A stretch of DNA of 64,000 nucleotides from Kordiimonadaceae bacterium (GTDB lineage: Bacteria > Pseudomonadota > Alphaproteobacteria > Sphingomonadales > Emcibacteraceae). A program made the position numbers and the translations under genes. The stretch is taken from the NCBI GenBank assembly GCA_024236295.1, contig JACKKT010000009.1, forward strand, positions 62,001-126,000, read 5' to 3'. Below the pieces are notes generated by a model. It saw nothing but the letters and a program-made list of their open reading frames with translations. It was not told the origin of the DNA and made no database searches. Below, in pieces: positions 56,319-64,000 of the stretch (position 1 is the first letter of the stretch; each line of letters starts with the position of its first letter).

Positions 56319-57507
56319 TTAATTTAATATCCGCCTGATTTTGTTGTAGGGATAATATTATCATCTGGTATAGAAATATTGATAATAAAACGGGTATCCA
56401 CGGTAGCTTAATATACATACTCAAAATAGTTATGATAAAAGGGCTTGCCCAAATAATGCATAAAAGGTTTATCAAAGCGGCCTGGAAATTCTTTTTGATG
56501 CTGTAATCTGCAAGATAAGCAATTGCCACGGCCAGTAAAGTAAGATCATAGCTTAACATAAAGGGTGACATTAGGACTGTACCGACACAAAGGGATGCTT
56601 TTTTTATTCGTTGATCAACATCTTTCAGCCAAATCCAAATTACAGAGGCAGCCGTGAATAGTGCAAATATTGTATGGATTATATACGATATTTCAATGCT
56701 TACACCGGCATTTCTTAACCCTGCATAGAGACTTTGCATTTTAAAGAAAGGGACGCGCCCTTCGTTTAAAGTGCTATTTGTTTCTGCCATACTTTGAAAA
56801 AAGGCAATCCATACGTCTGTACCAAAAACCAGCCAGGAAATAGCGGCTAAAACTATTGTTGTTATTGCTGCTGCAATAAAAACTCGCCAATGACCGCCGG
56901 CCAATAGCGCAAACGGGATTAATATTCCCAAATGGGGTTTAAAGGTTAGTAGGCCTATTAACATGCCGGACAATAAAGGTTTTCGTTCAAGATAATATAA
57001 TCCACCGGCAAGCAGGCCAGTTGTTAACAAGGCATTTTGTCCATGCTCTATTGTCCAGAAGACAGCGGGAAATGCCAATGCAAGAAGAATGGCTTCTTTC
57101 CATTTGGCTATCTTACTTATCATAAATAAATAAAAAGAGAGCGTTAAAGCAATCCAGATGAGAAAAGCGGACTGGTAAGATAAATATGCAAAAGGAGCGA
57201 GAATTAGCATAAAAGTCGGCGGATAAGAAAAACTGAAATATATTTGAAGTTGATTTCCGACAACTTCTTTTTCAGCCATGAAATGTTTCATGAAATCATA
57301 GGCGCTAGCGGCTTGTCCCTGGCTTATAAGTTTTGCTGTGGCATAAAAGCTGGTAAAATCTGATCCGATCGGGTGACCCTCAGGGTCGAAATTGCCATTG
57401 CCTCCATAAAATTTATAAAGAATTGTAAAGACAAAAACTCCAAGAAAAATGTATGAATAACTTCTTATTCTTTTTTCTGTTAACCAGTGATTTTGTCTTG
57501 TTGACAT
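56311..57507 (-). CDS. GT87/DUF2029-type polyprenol-phosphate-sugar glycosyltransferase
   Basis: 398 residues, about 9-10 membrane helices. N-terminal D-F-T-S-F-Y-A-T (about 48-55) holds the Asp usual for GT-C enzymes; E-H-G-Q-N-A-L is the DUF2029 motif. It precedes the GT2-GtrA gene in the same transcript with an 8-nt overlap, so it probably uses the lipid-linked sugar made by that protein to modify a periplasmic glycan. Confidence 0.82.
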   Translation of the reverse strand: MSTRQNHWLTEKRIRSYSYIFLGVFVFTILYKFYGGNGNFDPEGHPIGSDFTSFYATAKLISQGQAASAYDFMKHFMAEKEVVGNQLQIYFSFSYPPTFMLILAPFAYLSYQSAFLIWIALTLSFYLFMISKIAKWKEAILLALAFPAVFWTIEHGQNALLTTGLLAGGLYYLERKPLLSGMLIGLLTFKPHLGILIPFALLAGGHWRVFIAAAITTIVLAAISWLVFGTDVWIAFFQSMAETNSTLNEGRVPFFKMQSLYAGLRNAGVSIEISYIIHTIFALFTAASVIWIWLKDVDQRIKKASLCVGTVLMSPFMLSYDLTLLAVAIAYLADYSIKKNFQAALINLLCIIWASPFIITILSMYIKLPWIPVLLSIFLYQMIILSLQQNQADIKLND

Positions 57508-57604
57508 ATAAAAATTCCATGTCCGTTTTGATGCTAATTAATAAAATTATCTTTACTACACCATTTAAAAATAAATGGTTAATTCATATGAGGTTATTTA
57601 TGAA

Positions 57605-57736
57605 ATGAAAAAATCTATATATTTAAAAGGTCAGTTTCTTATCTTTTTACTGACAGTATTGTTGATGTTCGTTATTGTCGCATTTGACCTAGCAGAATAT
57701 AAATACTTAAGTAAAAAAGGTAATGAGGCTTATTAA
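57605..57736 (+). CDS. Small membrane protein, 43 aa, coupled to argE
   Basis: 43 residues: basic N-terminus (M-K-K), one hydrophobic helix at about 10-28, then an acidic and Lys-rich tail (about 29-43). Its stop codon is directly followed by the argE ATG, so the two are probably translated together. No family recognised. Divergent from the GT87 gene. Confidence 0.55.
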   Translation: MKKSIYLKGQFLIFLLTVLLMFVIVAFDLAEYKYLSKKGNEAY

Positions 57737-58897
57737 ATGATCAAAATGACTTCAATTGAAATATTGGATAAACTAATCGGATTTGATACGGTAAGTTCAA
57801 AATCTAATATGGATCTTATCCATTTTATTGAAGGTTATTTAAAAGAGCATAATATAGAATCGAGGCTGGTCAGGGATCTTCATGAAAATAAGGCAAATTT
57901 ACTGGCCTTCATTGGCCCGGCCGATGTTTCTGGGATAATGCTATCCGGTCATACAGACGTTGTGCCCGTTGAAGGGCAAAACTGGACCAATGATCCGTTC
58001 GATATGACTAAAAAAGACGGCAAGCTTTATGGTCGTGGGAGCTGTGACATGAAAGGCTTTATTGCCTGTGTTCTGGCTAAAATTCCGGACTTTAAAGCGG
58101 TGGAGTTAAAAGAGCCAATTTACCTTGCTTTTTCATATGACGAAGAAACCGGATGTACGGGTGTCCATGGGCTGGTTGATGTTGTAAATGAAATGCCAGT
58201 AAAACCACGTGCCTGTATTGTTGGTGAACCCACATCAATGAAGGTTGTGAACAGTCATAAAGGTATTCGCCACCTGTTGACCAAAGTTTATGGACATGAA
58301 AATCATTCAAGCACTGACCGCGGTGTCAATGCGATTAATTATGCTGCTGAAATTGTGATGTTTTTGGATCATATACAAGATGAATTGAGGGGACGTTCTT
58401 CAATTGTTGACGGGTTTGATCCACCATACTGTACTGTTCATGCGGGTCGCATAAAAGGGGGTACAGCGGCCAATATCACACCAAATTATTGTGAAATAGA
58501 ATGGGATTATCGCCCCATCCCGGGTACTGATGAAGACGAGGTTTATAATCGTTATACCGACTTTGTAGAAAATAAAATTATTCCTAAAATGAGACTGAAA
58601 TCAGATAAATACGGTGACGTAAAAACGGAGTTTCTTGCTAAAGTTCCATGCCTGTTTCCGGAAACGGGGTCTGATGCGGAAGTCCTGGTCAAACATCTTG
58701 CAGAGCAAAATTCAACCCATGTAGTTTCATATGGTACAGAAGCGGGAATATTTTATCAAAAAGGCGGTGTCCCGGCGGTTGTGTGTGGTCCTGGAAGCAT
58801 TCTTCAGGCCCATAAAGCGGATGAATATATTGAAATTTCAGAATTAGAAGCCTGTGAGCGGTTTTTGGACCGTCTGCTGGAAATCGTAAAAAAATAG
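57737..58897 (+). CDS. argE: Acetylornithine deacetylase
   Basis: 386 residues, M20 family with complete metal ligands: His72-x-Asp74 in S-G-H-T-D-V, Asp104 in G-S-C-D-M-K-G, E-E-T-G (about 137-140), and C-terminal His in Q-A-H-K-A-D-E-Y. Y-G-T-E-A-G-I-F and V-G-E-P-T are typical of ArgE. Releases ornithine from N-acetylornithine in arginine synthesis. Confidence 0.9.
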   Translation: MIKMTSIEILDKLIGFDTVSSKSNMDLIHFIEGYLKEHNIESRLVRDLHENKANLLAFIGPADVSGIMLSGHTDVVPVEGQNWTNDPFDMTKKDGKLYGRGSCDMKGFIACVLAKIPDFKAVELKEPIYLAFSYDEETGCTGVHGLVDVVNEMPVKPRACIVGEPTSMKVVNSHKGIRHLLTKVYGHENHSSTDRGVNAINYAAEIVMFLDHIQDELRGRSSIVDGFDPPYCTVHAGRIKGGTAANITPNYCEIEWDYRPIPGTDEDEVYNRYTDFVENKIIPKMRLKSDKYGDVKTEFLAKVPCLFPETGSDAEVLVKHLAEQNSTHVVSYGTEAGIFYQKGGVPAVVCGPGSILQAHKADEYIEISELEACERFLDRLLEIVKK

Positions 58898-58978
58898 TGT
58901 TTTCTAATTTTTTTTATTTCCAAATTAACTTTTTGCCGTTAAAAGGAAAAATATATTAACGCAGAGGTAAAGAATATT

Positions 58979-59098
58979 ATGAGCAATCATAATGCTATGA
59001 ACAAAATCAAATTAATCGCATGGAATTCTGTTTCCGGTGCGAATATTCTGCTTGCCTCCCTCTCACTACTTGGTCTTGGTCGACTTACTCGCCCCTGA
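58979..59098 (+). CDS. leuA leader peptide (39 aa, leucine-rich)
   Basis: ATG 58979, with AGAGG 11 nt upstream, TGA 59096-59098. A 39-residue frame whose second half packs seven leucines into 13 residues (I-L-L-A-S-L-S-L-L-G-L-G-R-L), with mixed Leu codons including the rare-looking CTA. The stop codon lies inside the 5' arm of a strong RNA stem. This is the classical layout of a leucine attenuation leader, found 140 nt upstream of leuA. Not recognised as any other protein. Confidence 0.78.
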   Translation: MSNHNAMNKIKLIAWNSVSGANILLASLSLLGLGRLTRP

Positions 59099-59143
59099 GC
59101 GCTTCACAAATTTAAAGCTAAAATGTTAGCGAGCGTTTAGGGG
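59092..59143 (+). promoter_or_regulatory. Leader RNA stem (candidate attenuator)
   Basis: CCCCTGAGCGCT (59092-59103) can pair with AGCGTTTAGGGG (59132-59143): 12 pairs, two of them G-T, enclosing a 28-nt loop. The 5' arm covers the leader stop codon, so a ribosome there would block the stem. The 3' arm end GGGGAG could instead pair with CTCCC in the leader's Leu-codon region (59056-59060), an alternative fold. No T-run follows, so action at transcription termination is not shown. Confidence 0.6.
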
Positions 59144-59159
59144 AGAAAATCCTTCTACG

Positions 59160-59194
59160 CCGAGATTTCAATATAAATATATTTATATTCTCGG
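59160..59194 (+). promoter_or_regulatory. Hairpin with 18-nt palindromic core before leuA
   Basis: CCGAGA (59160-59165) pairs with TCTCGG (59189-59194), and between them 59171-59188 is a perfect 18-nt AT palindrome. It lies 45 nt before the chosen leuA start and could sequester the region before it, or be a protein-binding operator. Confidence 0.5.
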
Positions 59195-59238
59195 GAAATA
59201 TGATAAATTATTTAAAAGAATATAAAGGACTTAGGTCA

Positions 59239-60783
59239 ATGACTAGAGATAAAAACAGAGTAGTTATATTTGATACTACATTAAGAGATGGTGAACAGTC
59301 GCCGGGCTGTTCAATGACATTGAACGAAAAATTAAGGGTTGCTGAAGCGCTTGAACAACTGGGCGTAGATGTCATTGAAGCCGGTTTTGCCATTGCTTCA
59401 AATGGTGATTTTAACGCCGTGTCACAAATTTCCGCACTCATGAAAAAAACAATTGTCTGTTCTTTGGCGCGTGCCTCGATTAAGGATATCGACCGTGCGT
59501 GGGAAGCGTTGAGAGGGGCAAAACGCCCACGAATTCATACGTTTATTTCGACAAGTGCCCTTCATATGGAACATAAATTACAGATGTCGCCTGAAACGGT
59601 TTTGGATAAAATCCATGAAAGCGTCTCATATGCACGTAATCTTTGTGATGATGTTGAGTGGTCCTGTGAAGATGGAACACGGACGGATGAGGACTTTTTA
59701 TACCGCTCGATTGAAATTGCCATTAAAGCTGGTGCGACAACCATCAACGTGCCGGACACTGTAGGGTACACCATTCCGCAGGAATATGAAAAAATGATGC
59801 GAAAAATTATCGAGAATGTTCCTAATTCCGATAAAGCCATTTTCTCAACCCACTGCCATAATGACTTGGGCCTTGCAGTTGCAAATTCCATAGCGGCGGT
59901 TCAGGGCGGGGCCCGTCAAATCGAATGTACTGTTAATGGAATTGGTGAGCGCGCGGGTAATGCGGCCCTTGAAGAGGTTGTTATGGCCTTTAGAACCCGT
60001 CATGATGTATTGCCATACACAACGGGCGTTGTAACGGAGAATATTACAAAAACATCCCATTTGGTGTCATCTGTTACTGGTCTTAATGTTCAGCATAATA
60101 AAGCGATTGTAGGTGCAAATGCATTTGCCCATGAAAGTGGCATTCATCAGGACGGCATGCTTAAAAATGCTGAAACATATGAAATTATGACACCGGAATC
60201 AGTGGGATTGGGTAAATCTACTCTGGTCATGGGCAAACATTCAGGACGTCATGCGTTTAGTGAAAAACTGAAAGAACTGGGATATGTTTTAGGCAATAAC
60301 GAGTTTTTGAGCGCGTTTGAGCAGTTCAAGGATCTCGCTGACGCCAAAAAAGTGGTTTATGATGAGGATATTATTTCCATTGTTGATGATGGTATGCGTG
60401 ACAATGAAGGAATGCAGATTACATCCTGGAAATTCGTTTGTGACAAAGATGTACCGAACAGCGCAACATTTGAAATTGTTGATGGTGGCGATGTAAAAAC
60501 AGTACATAGTGAGGGTAACGGCCCTGTCGATGCTGCGTTTCTGGCCCTTTCTTCATTGGTCGATGGGGAACCTGATCTTGACCTTTACCAGGTTCACGCA
60601 GTCACAAAAGGGACAGATGCGCAGGCAGAAGTGACCGTACGTCTTTCTGAAAATGGTAAAACGGTAAATGGACATGCTGCCCATACTGACACTCTGGTTG
60701 CATCTGCAAAGGCTTATCTGAATGCACTGAATAAACTTCTGGTCAAACGCGAAAAAAGTAAACCGGAAGAATTGTCAGCATAA
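59239..60783 (+). CDS. leuA: 2-isopropylmalate synthase
   Basis: 514 residues from ATG 59239, chosen because AAGGA lies 9 nt upstream and the family begins just before R-V-x-I-F-D-T-T-L-R-D-G-E-Q; ATG 59200 in the same frame would add 13 residues. Catalytic Arg16/Asp17, metal H-C-H-N-D-L-G (about 199), N-G-I-G-E-R-A-G-N and a C-terminal regulatory domain (about 385-500) for leucine feedback. First step of leucine synthesis. Confidence 0.96.
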   Translation: MTRDKNRVVIFDTTLRDGEQSPGCSMTLNEKLRVAEALEQLGVDVIEAGFAIASNGDFNAVSQISALMKKTIVCSLARASIKDIDRAWEALRGAKRPRIHTFISTSALHMEHKLQMSPETVLDKIHESVSYARNLCDDVEWSCEDGTRTDEDFLYRSIEIAIKAGATTINVPDTVGYTIPQEYEKMMRKIIENVPNSDKAIFSTHCHNDLGLAVANSIAAVQGGARQIECTVNGIGERAGNAALEEVVMAFRTRHDVLPYTTGVVTENITKTSHLVSSVTGLNVQHNKAIVGANAFAHESGIHQDGMLKNAETYEIMTPESVGLGKSTLVMGKHSGRHAFSEKLKELGYVLGNNEFLSAFEQFKDLADAKKVVYDEDIISIVDDGMRDNEGMQITSWKFVCDKDVPNSATFEIVDGGDVKTVHSEGNGPVDAAFLALSSLVDGEPDLDLYQVHAVTKGTDAQAEVTVRLSENGKTVNGHAAHTDTLVASAKAYLNALNKLLVKREKSKPEELSA

Positions 60784-60806
60784 AATAGTCAATTTTTAAT
60801 GGGTAA

Positions 60807-60831
60807 AGGGCAATATATTGCTCTTTGCCCT
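60807..60831 (+). terminator. Possible terminator after leuA
   Basis: Stem AGGGCAA (60807-60813) / TTGCCCT (60825-60831) with an 11-nt loop, 24 nt after the leuA stop. No T-run follows, so it is a weak call. The remaining 165 nt before mreB shows only AT-rich sequence. Confidence 0.35.
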
Positions 60832-60996
60832 AAATTTGCCGCGAATTAAATGCAATAACTCTTTATTTAATCATTATTTACTAAAATCTGATAATTAATT
60901 TGCAATAATAATAGTATGTTAATACAAACATATTATAAGTTTGCGTAATTAATAATAATCATTAACCCGCAAACGTGCGGCAAAGGCAAAAATTGA

Positions 60997-62034
60997 ATGT
61001 TTGAACGAATTTTAGGTATGTTTTCCTCAGATATGGCAATTGATCTGGGAACAGCAAATACACTTGTTTATGTTAAAGGACGGGGTATCGTATTGAACGA
61101 ACCCTCAGTGGTGGCTCTCAAGACGACAGGCGGTGTAAAAGAGGTTCTGGCTGTTGGTGAAGCAGCAAAAATGATGCTGGGCAGGACACCAGGCGATATT
61201 GAGGCCATAAGGCCACTTCGTGATGGGGTCATTGCTGATTTTGAAGTGGCGGAGGCCATGATCAAAGACTTCATTAGAAAAGTTCACAATCGTAGTATTT
61301 TTGCCAGCCCGCAAATTGTAATATGTGTTCCGTCTGGATCAACGCCAGTGGAGCGGAAAGCGATCCGCGATAGTGCGCTTGAAGCAGGGGCAAGACGGGT
61401 GTTCCTTATTGAGGAACCAATGGCGGCTGCGATTGGTGCCGGACTTCCGGTGACGGAGCCTACCGGATCTATGATCGTAGATATTGGCGGTGGGACCAGT
61501 GAGGTTGCCGTTCTTTCTCTTGGTGGTATTGTTTATTCTGCGTCCGTCCGTGTTGGGGGCGATAAAATGGATGAAGCAATTATTGCTTATATTCGCCGCA
61601 ATCATAACCTGCTGATCGGTGAAGCCAGTTCAGAACGCATTAAAAAAGAAATTGGTACCGCTGCGGCACCTGAAGACGGTGTCGGTCAAACCATGCAGAT
61701 CAAAGGGCGCGATCTTATGAATGGTGTACCAAAAGAAATTGTTATTGATCAGCTTCAAATTTCAGAAGCTCTCGCAGAACCATTAAGCGCTATCATTGAA
61801 GGGGTTAAATTTGCCCTTGAGCAAACGCCACCGGAACTGGCAGCTGATATTGTTGATAAAGGGATAGTACTAACAGGCGGCGGTGCATTACTTCGTGATT
61901 TCGATAAAGTGCTTAGAAAGGCCACAGGGCTTTCAGTGATCATAGCTGAAGAACCACTTACCTGTGTTGCACTGGGGACTGGCCGTTCGCTGGAAAGCGA
62001 AATTCTAAAACACGTTCTTAGCGACTCTTATTAA
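60997..62034 (+). CDS. mreB: Rod shape-determining protein MreB
   Basis: 345 residues, actin fold. Phosphate-binding loop D-L-G-T-A-N-T (17-23), I-C-V-P-S-G-S-T, D-I-G-G-G-T-S-E (about 165-172) and G-G-G-A-L-L-R. N-terminal M-F-E-R-I-L-G-M-F amphipathic stretch for membrane attachment. Forms filaments guiding lateral wall synthesis. First gene of the mreBCD-mrdA operon. Confidence 0.98.
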   Translation: MFERILGMFSSDMAIDLGTANTLVYVKGRGIVLNEPSVVALKTTGGVKEVLAVGEAAKMMLGRTPGDIEAIRPLRDGVIADFEVAEAMIKDFIRKVHNRSIFASPQIVICVPSGSTPVERKAIRDSALEAGARRVFLIEEPMAAAIGAGLPVTEPTGSMIVDIGGGTSEVAVLSLGGIVYSASVRVGGDKMDEAIIAYIRRNHNLLIGEASSERIKKEIGTAAAPEDGVGQTMQIKGRDLMNGVPKEIVIDQLQISEALAEPLSAIIEGVKFALEQTPPELAADIVDKGIVLTGGGALLRDFDKVLRKATGLSVIIAEEPLTCVALGTGRSLESEILKHVLSDSY

Positions 62035-62075
62035 TTAAGACGGGATCAGGATCGGTATAAAGAAAGAGGATAGTT

Positions 62076-62936
62076 ATGAAGGGGTTTGGACAGCGATTTA
62101 CTGCCTTCTTCTTTATTATTGTATCTATCGCCTTGCTTATTTTCGGTCGAAGTCAAACCAGGCTTATTGAAGAAATCAGGGCACAGATTTTTGCGACTTT
62201 TATCCCTGTCATTCAGGTTGTTGATTTTCCGCGTGAGGCAACATCTAGTCTTTCAGAATGGTTTAGAAATATTGCTGTTGTATATTCTGATAATGAATTC
62301 CTACGAGCCGAAAATGCAGAACTAAAAAGCCAGCTTGCGGCTTCGACAGAATTGGAGGTTGATAATCTTCGTCTTAAAAATTTGCTTAAAATTAAGGATG
62401 GAACTGTAACCACAATTACTGCTTCGAGAATTGTATCTGATAGCAACAGCCCATTTTTTAAAAGCATGCTGATAAACAGTGGCACAAGTGACGGCGTAAA
62501 AAAAGGTCACGCAGTTGTCAATGAAGATGGCATAATTGGAAGAATAATAAATGTTGCGCCAAATTCGGCCAGAGTCTTGTTGCTTAATGATATAAACAGT
62601 AGAATTCCGGTCAAATTTGCAAAGTCAGGTGTAAATGTTATTCTGGCAGGTGATAATTCAATGTCACTTAAAATAAATTTTATGCCCACTGACGAAAAAG
62701 CAGTAGTGGGTGATATTATTCTGACCTCTGGTATGGGAGGTGTATTTCCCCCTGATATGGCAGTTGGTAATGTAAGTGAAGTTACGGAAATTGGTGAAAT
62801 TAAAATTAAACCGGCTGTTGATTTAAACCGATTAAATTATGTTAGTGTGATTGCGTATGAAATTGCCAGTTTTCCTGTGTTAAATCAGGATCAGGACGAA
62901 GAAAATGGTGAAACAGGAAATAATGGAGGCCAATGA
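62076..62936 (+). CDS. mreC: Rod shape-determining protein MreC
   Basis: 286 residues. N-terminal membrane helix (about 10-28), coiled coil about 65-105 (L-R-A-E-N-A-E-L, then L-x-x-L-L), and the periplasmic double beta-barrel with G-x-x-D-G-V-K-K-G and V-x-x-D-G-I-I-G-R-I. Bridges MreB/RodZ and the wall enzymes. Overlaps mreD by 4 nt (ATGA). Confidence 0.95.
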   Translation: MKGFGQRFTAFFFIIVSIALLIFGRSQTRLIEEIRAQIFATFIPVIQVVDFPREATSSLSEWFRNIAVVYSDNEFLRAENAELKSQLAASTELEVDNLRLKNLLKIKDGTVTTITASRIVSDSNSPFFKSMLINSGTSDGVKKGHAVVNEDGIIGRIINVAPNSARVLLLNDINSRIPVKFAKSGVNVILAGDNSMSLKINFMPTDEKAVVGDIILTSGMGGVFPPDMAVGNVSEVTEIGEIKIKPAVDLNRLNYVSVIAYEIASFPVLNQDQDEENGETGNNGGQ

Positions 62937-63442
62937 TGAGCATTTCTCAGTCAAATGAAAATTCATTCGGATTTAAATCTGTTATCCCTTTTTTTACGGT
63001 TGTTTTCCTTATTATTATCATGGTACTGCCCTATAATATGCCGTTGATTGGTGATATTATGCCTTATCTGACTTTAATCGGCGTTTATTATTGGAGCGTC
63101 TTTAAGCCCGAATATATGCCAGTCAGTGTCGTGTTTGCGATTGGAATACTGCAGGATATTTTGTTAGGCAGCCCATTAGGTCTGACATCATTATTACTTG
63201 TCGTCGTACAACAATTTATTTTTTTTCAGGGTCGTCGTTTTCTGGAGAGGGACTTTCTCTTCAATTGGTTTGTATTTGTAATGATCGTCATTGGATTTGG
63301 AACATTAACCTGGATTATCGTCTCCCTTTATTTCAGAGTATTTCTAGATTATATTGGTATAATCGGCCAGATCTTATTAACAATTGCTTTTTACCCTTTG
63401 GTCACGTGGCTTCTCGGGATTATGAAGAAAACGGTTAGTTAA
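62933..63442 (+). CDS. mreD: Rod shape-determining protein MreD
   Basis: 169 residues with five to six membrane helices; P-D-x-x-P-Y-L-T-L-I-like stretch (about 45-56) and Q-D-I-L-L-G-S-P-L-G (about 77-86) are MreD signatures. Integral membrane partner of MreC. Stop codon directly followed by the mrdA start. Confidence 0.93.
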   Translation: MMSISQSNENSFGFKSVIPFFTVVFLIIIMVLPYNMPLIGDIMPYLTLIGVYYWSVFKPEYMPVSVVFAIGILQDILLGSPLGLTSLLLVVVQQFIFFQGRRFLERDFLFNWFVFVMIVIGFGTLTWIIVSLYFRVFLDYIGIIGQILLTIAFYPLVTWLLGIMKKTVS

Positions 63443-64000
63443 ATGCAGCCATCTGATAAAAATAAACTGAAAACGTATACGCGTCGGGCGTCACTACTGT
63501 CCGGCGGTATGATGCTTTTGTCATCAGCTCTTGTCGGGCGTATGTATTATTTGCAAGTAATCAGCCGTAGTCAGTATGAACTACTTGCTGAACAAAATCG
63601 TATCAGTATGCGTCTGCTGGCCCCTAAAAGAGGGGATATAGTAGATCGAAATGGACACCCTATGGCGACGAGCACGACTGATTATAGGGTTAACGTCATT
63701 CCTGAGGAAACGGAAGAACTGCAAGATACTTTAAAATCGCTGGGTAAATTTATTCCAATTTCAGCAAGTGATAATGACCGAATAGTAAAGGCATCGAAGA
63801 AGCAAAGATCTTTCCTGCCCATCAGCGTTGCCAATAATCTGGACTGGAAAACATTTTCTAACATTAATGTAAATATGCCGGACCTGCCTGGGATTCAGCC
63901 TGATGTAGGAACGAGTAGGTACTATCCGGAAAAAGAGCTGGCGGCGCATATTATCGGGTATGTTGGACCAGTGAGTGAGGAGGAACTGACAGGGGACCCG
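63443..64000 (+). CDS. mrdA: Penicillin-binding protein 2 (partial, 3' end outside window)
   Basis: First 186 residues of the elongasome transpeptidase. Cytoplasmic basic tail, membrane anchor (about 16-36), Y-L-Q-V then N-R-I-S-M-R-L-L-A-P-x-R-G-x-I-V-D-R-N-G (about 52-71), the start of the PBP dimerisation domain, and R-Y-Y-P about residue 157. The transpeptidase domain lies beyond the edge. Confidence 0.95.
   Translation, partial: MQPSDKNKLKTYTRRASLLSGGMMLLSSALVGRMYYLQVISRSQYELLAEQNRISMRLLAPKRGDIVDRNGHPMATSTTDYRVNVIPEETEELQDTLKSLGKFIPISASDNDRIVKASKKQRSFLPISVANNLDWKTFSNINVNMPDLPGIQPDVGTSRYYPEKELAAHIIGYVGPVSEEELTGDP

Overview
The window looks like chromosomal DNA of an AT-rich alphaproteobacterium. 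Three things point there by established gene order: mutY / DUF721 (DciA-like) / DsbA-like thioredoxin / smc; an Fo-only ATP synthase operon with both b' and b subunits and no F1 genes beside it; and glyQ-glyS-ppdK in one run. A marine lineage near Emcibacter/Kordiimonas is a guess from overall style, not something the sequence proves. No rRNA, CRISPR array, insertion sequence or phage gene was seen.

Layout. 1-13.6 kb is housekeeping: base-excision repair, a replication/condensation block, the Fo operon (atpI-B-E-F'-F) with a clear promoter and terminator, octaprenyl-diphosphate synthase, a tRNA methyltransferase, an S49 peptidase. 13.8-24.6 kb holds glyQS, ppdK, several small or envelope proteins, prfC, a PAS-family gene broken by an in-frame stop, and tRNA-Val(GAC). 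24.7-46.6 kb is a surface-polysaccharide locus: cysD-cysNC (PAPS supply), Wzi-like outer-membrane protein, Wzz-like chain-length protein, two nucleotide-sugar modules (DegT aminotransferase / WbpD-like acyltransferase / Gfo-Idh dehydrogenase, then SDR / DegT / acyltransferase), a 750-bp decayed stretch, Wzx flippase, Wzy-like polymerase, glycosyltransferases, a PAPS-dependent sulfotransferase, a CE4 deacetylase and a WecG/TagA-type transferase. Its central part is visibly richer in A+T than the flanks. 46.7-58.9 kb is mixed metabolism: fatty-acid/dienoyl-CoA enzymes, a degenerate M20-like peptidase, an orphan radical SAM protein, metZ, apaG, folE, a lipid-linked glycosyltransferase pair and argE with a small membrane protein in front. 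58.9-60.8 kb is leuA with a leucine-rich leader peptide and RNA stems. 61-64 kb is the cell-shape operon mreB-mreC-mreD-mrdA, cut off by the window end.

How it works together. The most coherent system is the polysaccharide locus: PAPS synthesis placed directly before export and assembly genes, plus a sulfotransferase inside the locus, argues for a sulfated, amino-sugar-rich capsule or exopolysaccharide made by the Wzx/Wzy route. The other points of interest are the leuA leader, the M20-like protein that has lost metal ligands, two unlisted small membrane proteins (37 and 43 aa), the interrupted PAS gene, and a terminator placed 17 nt before prfC.
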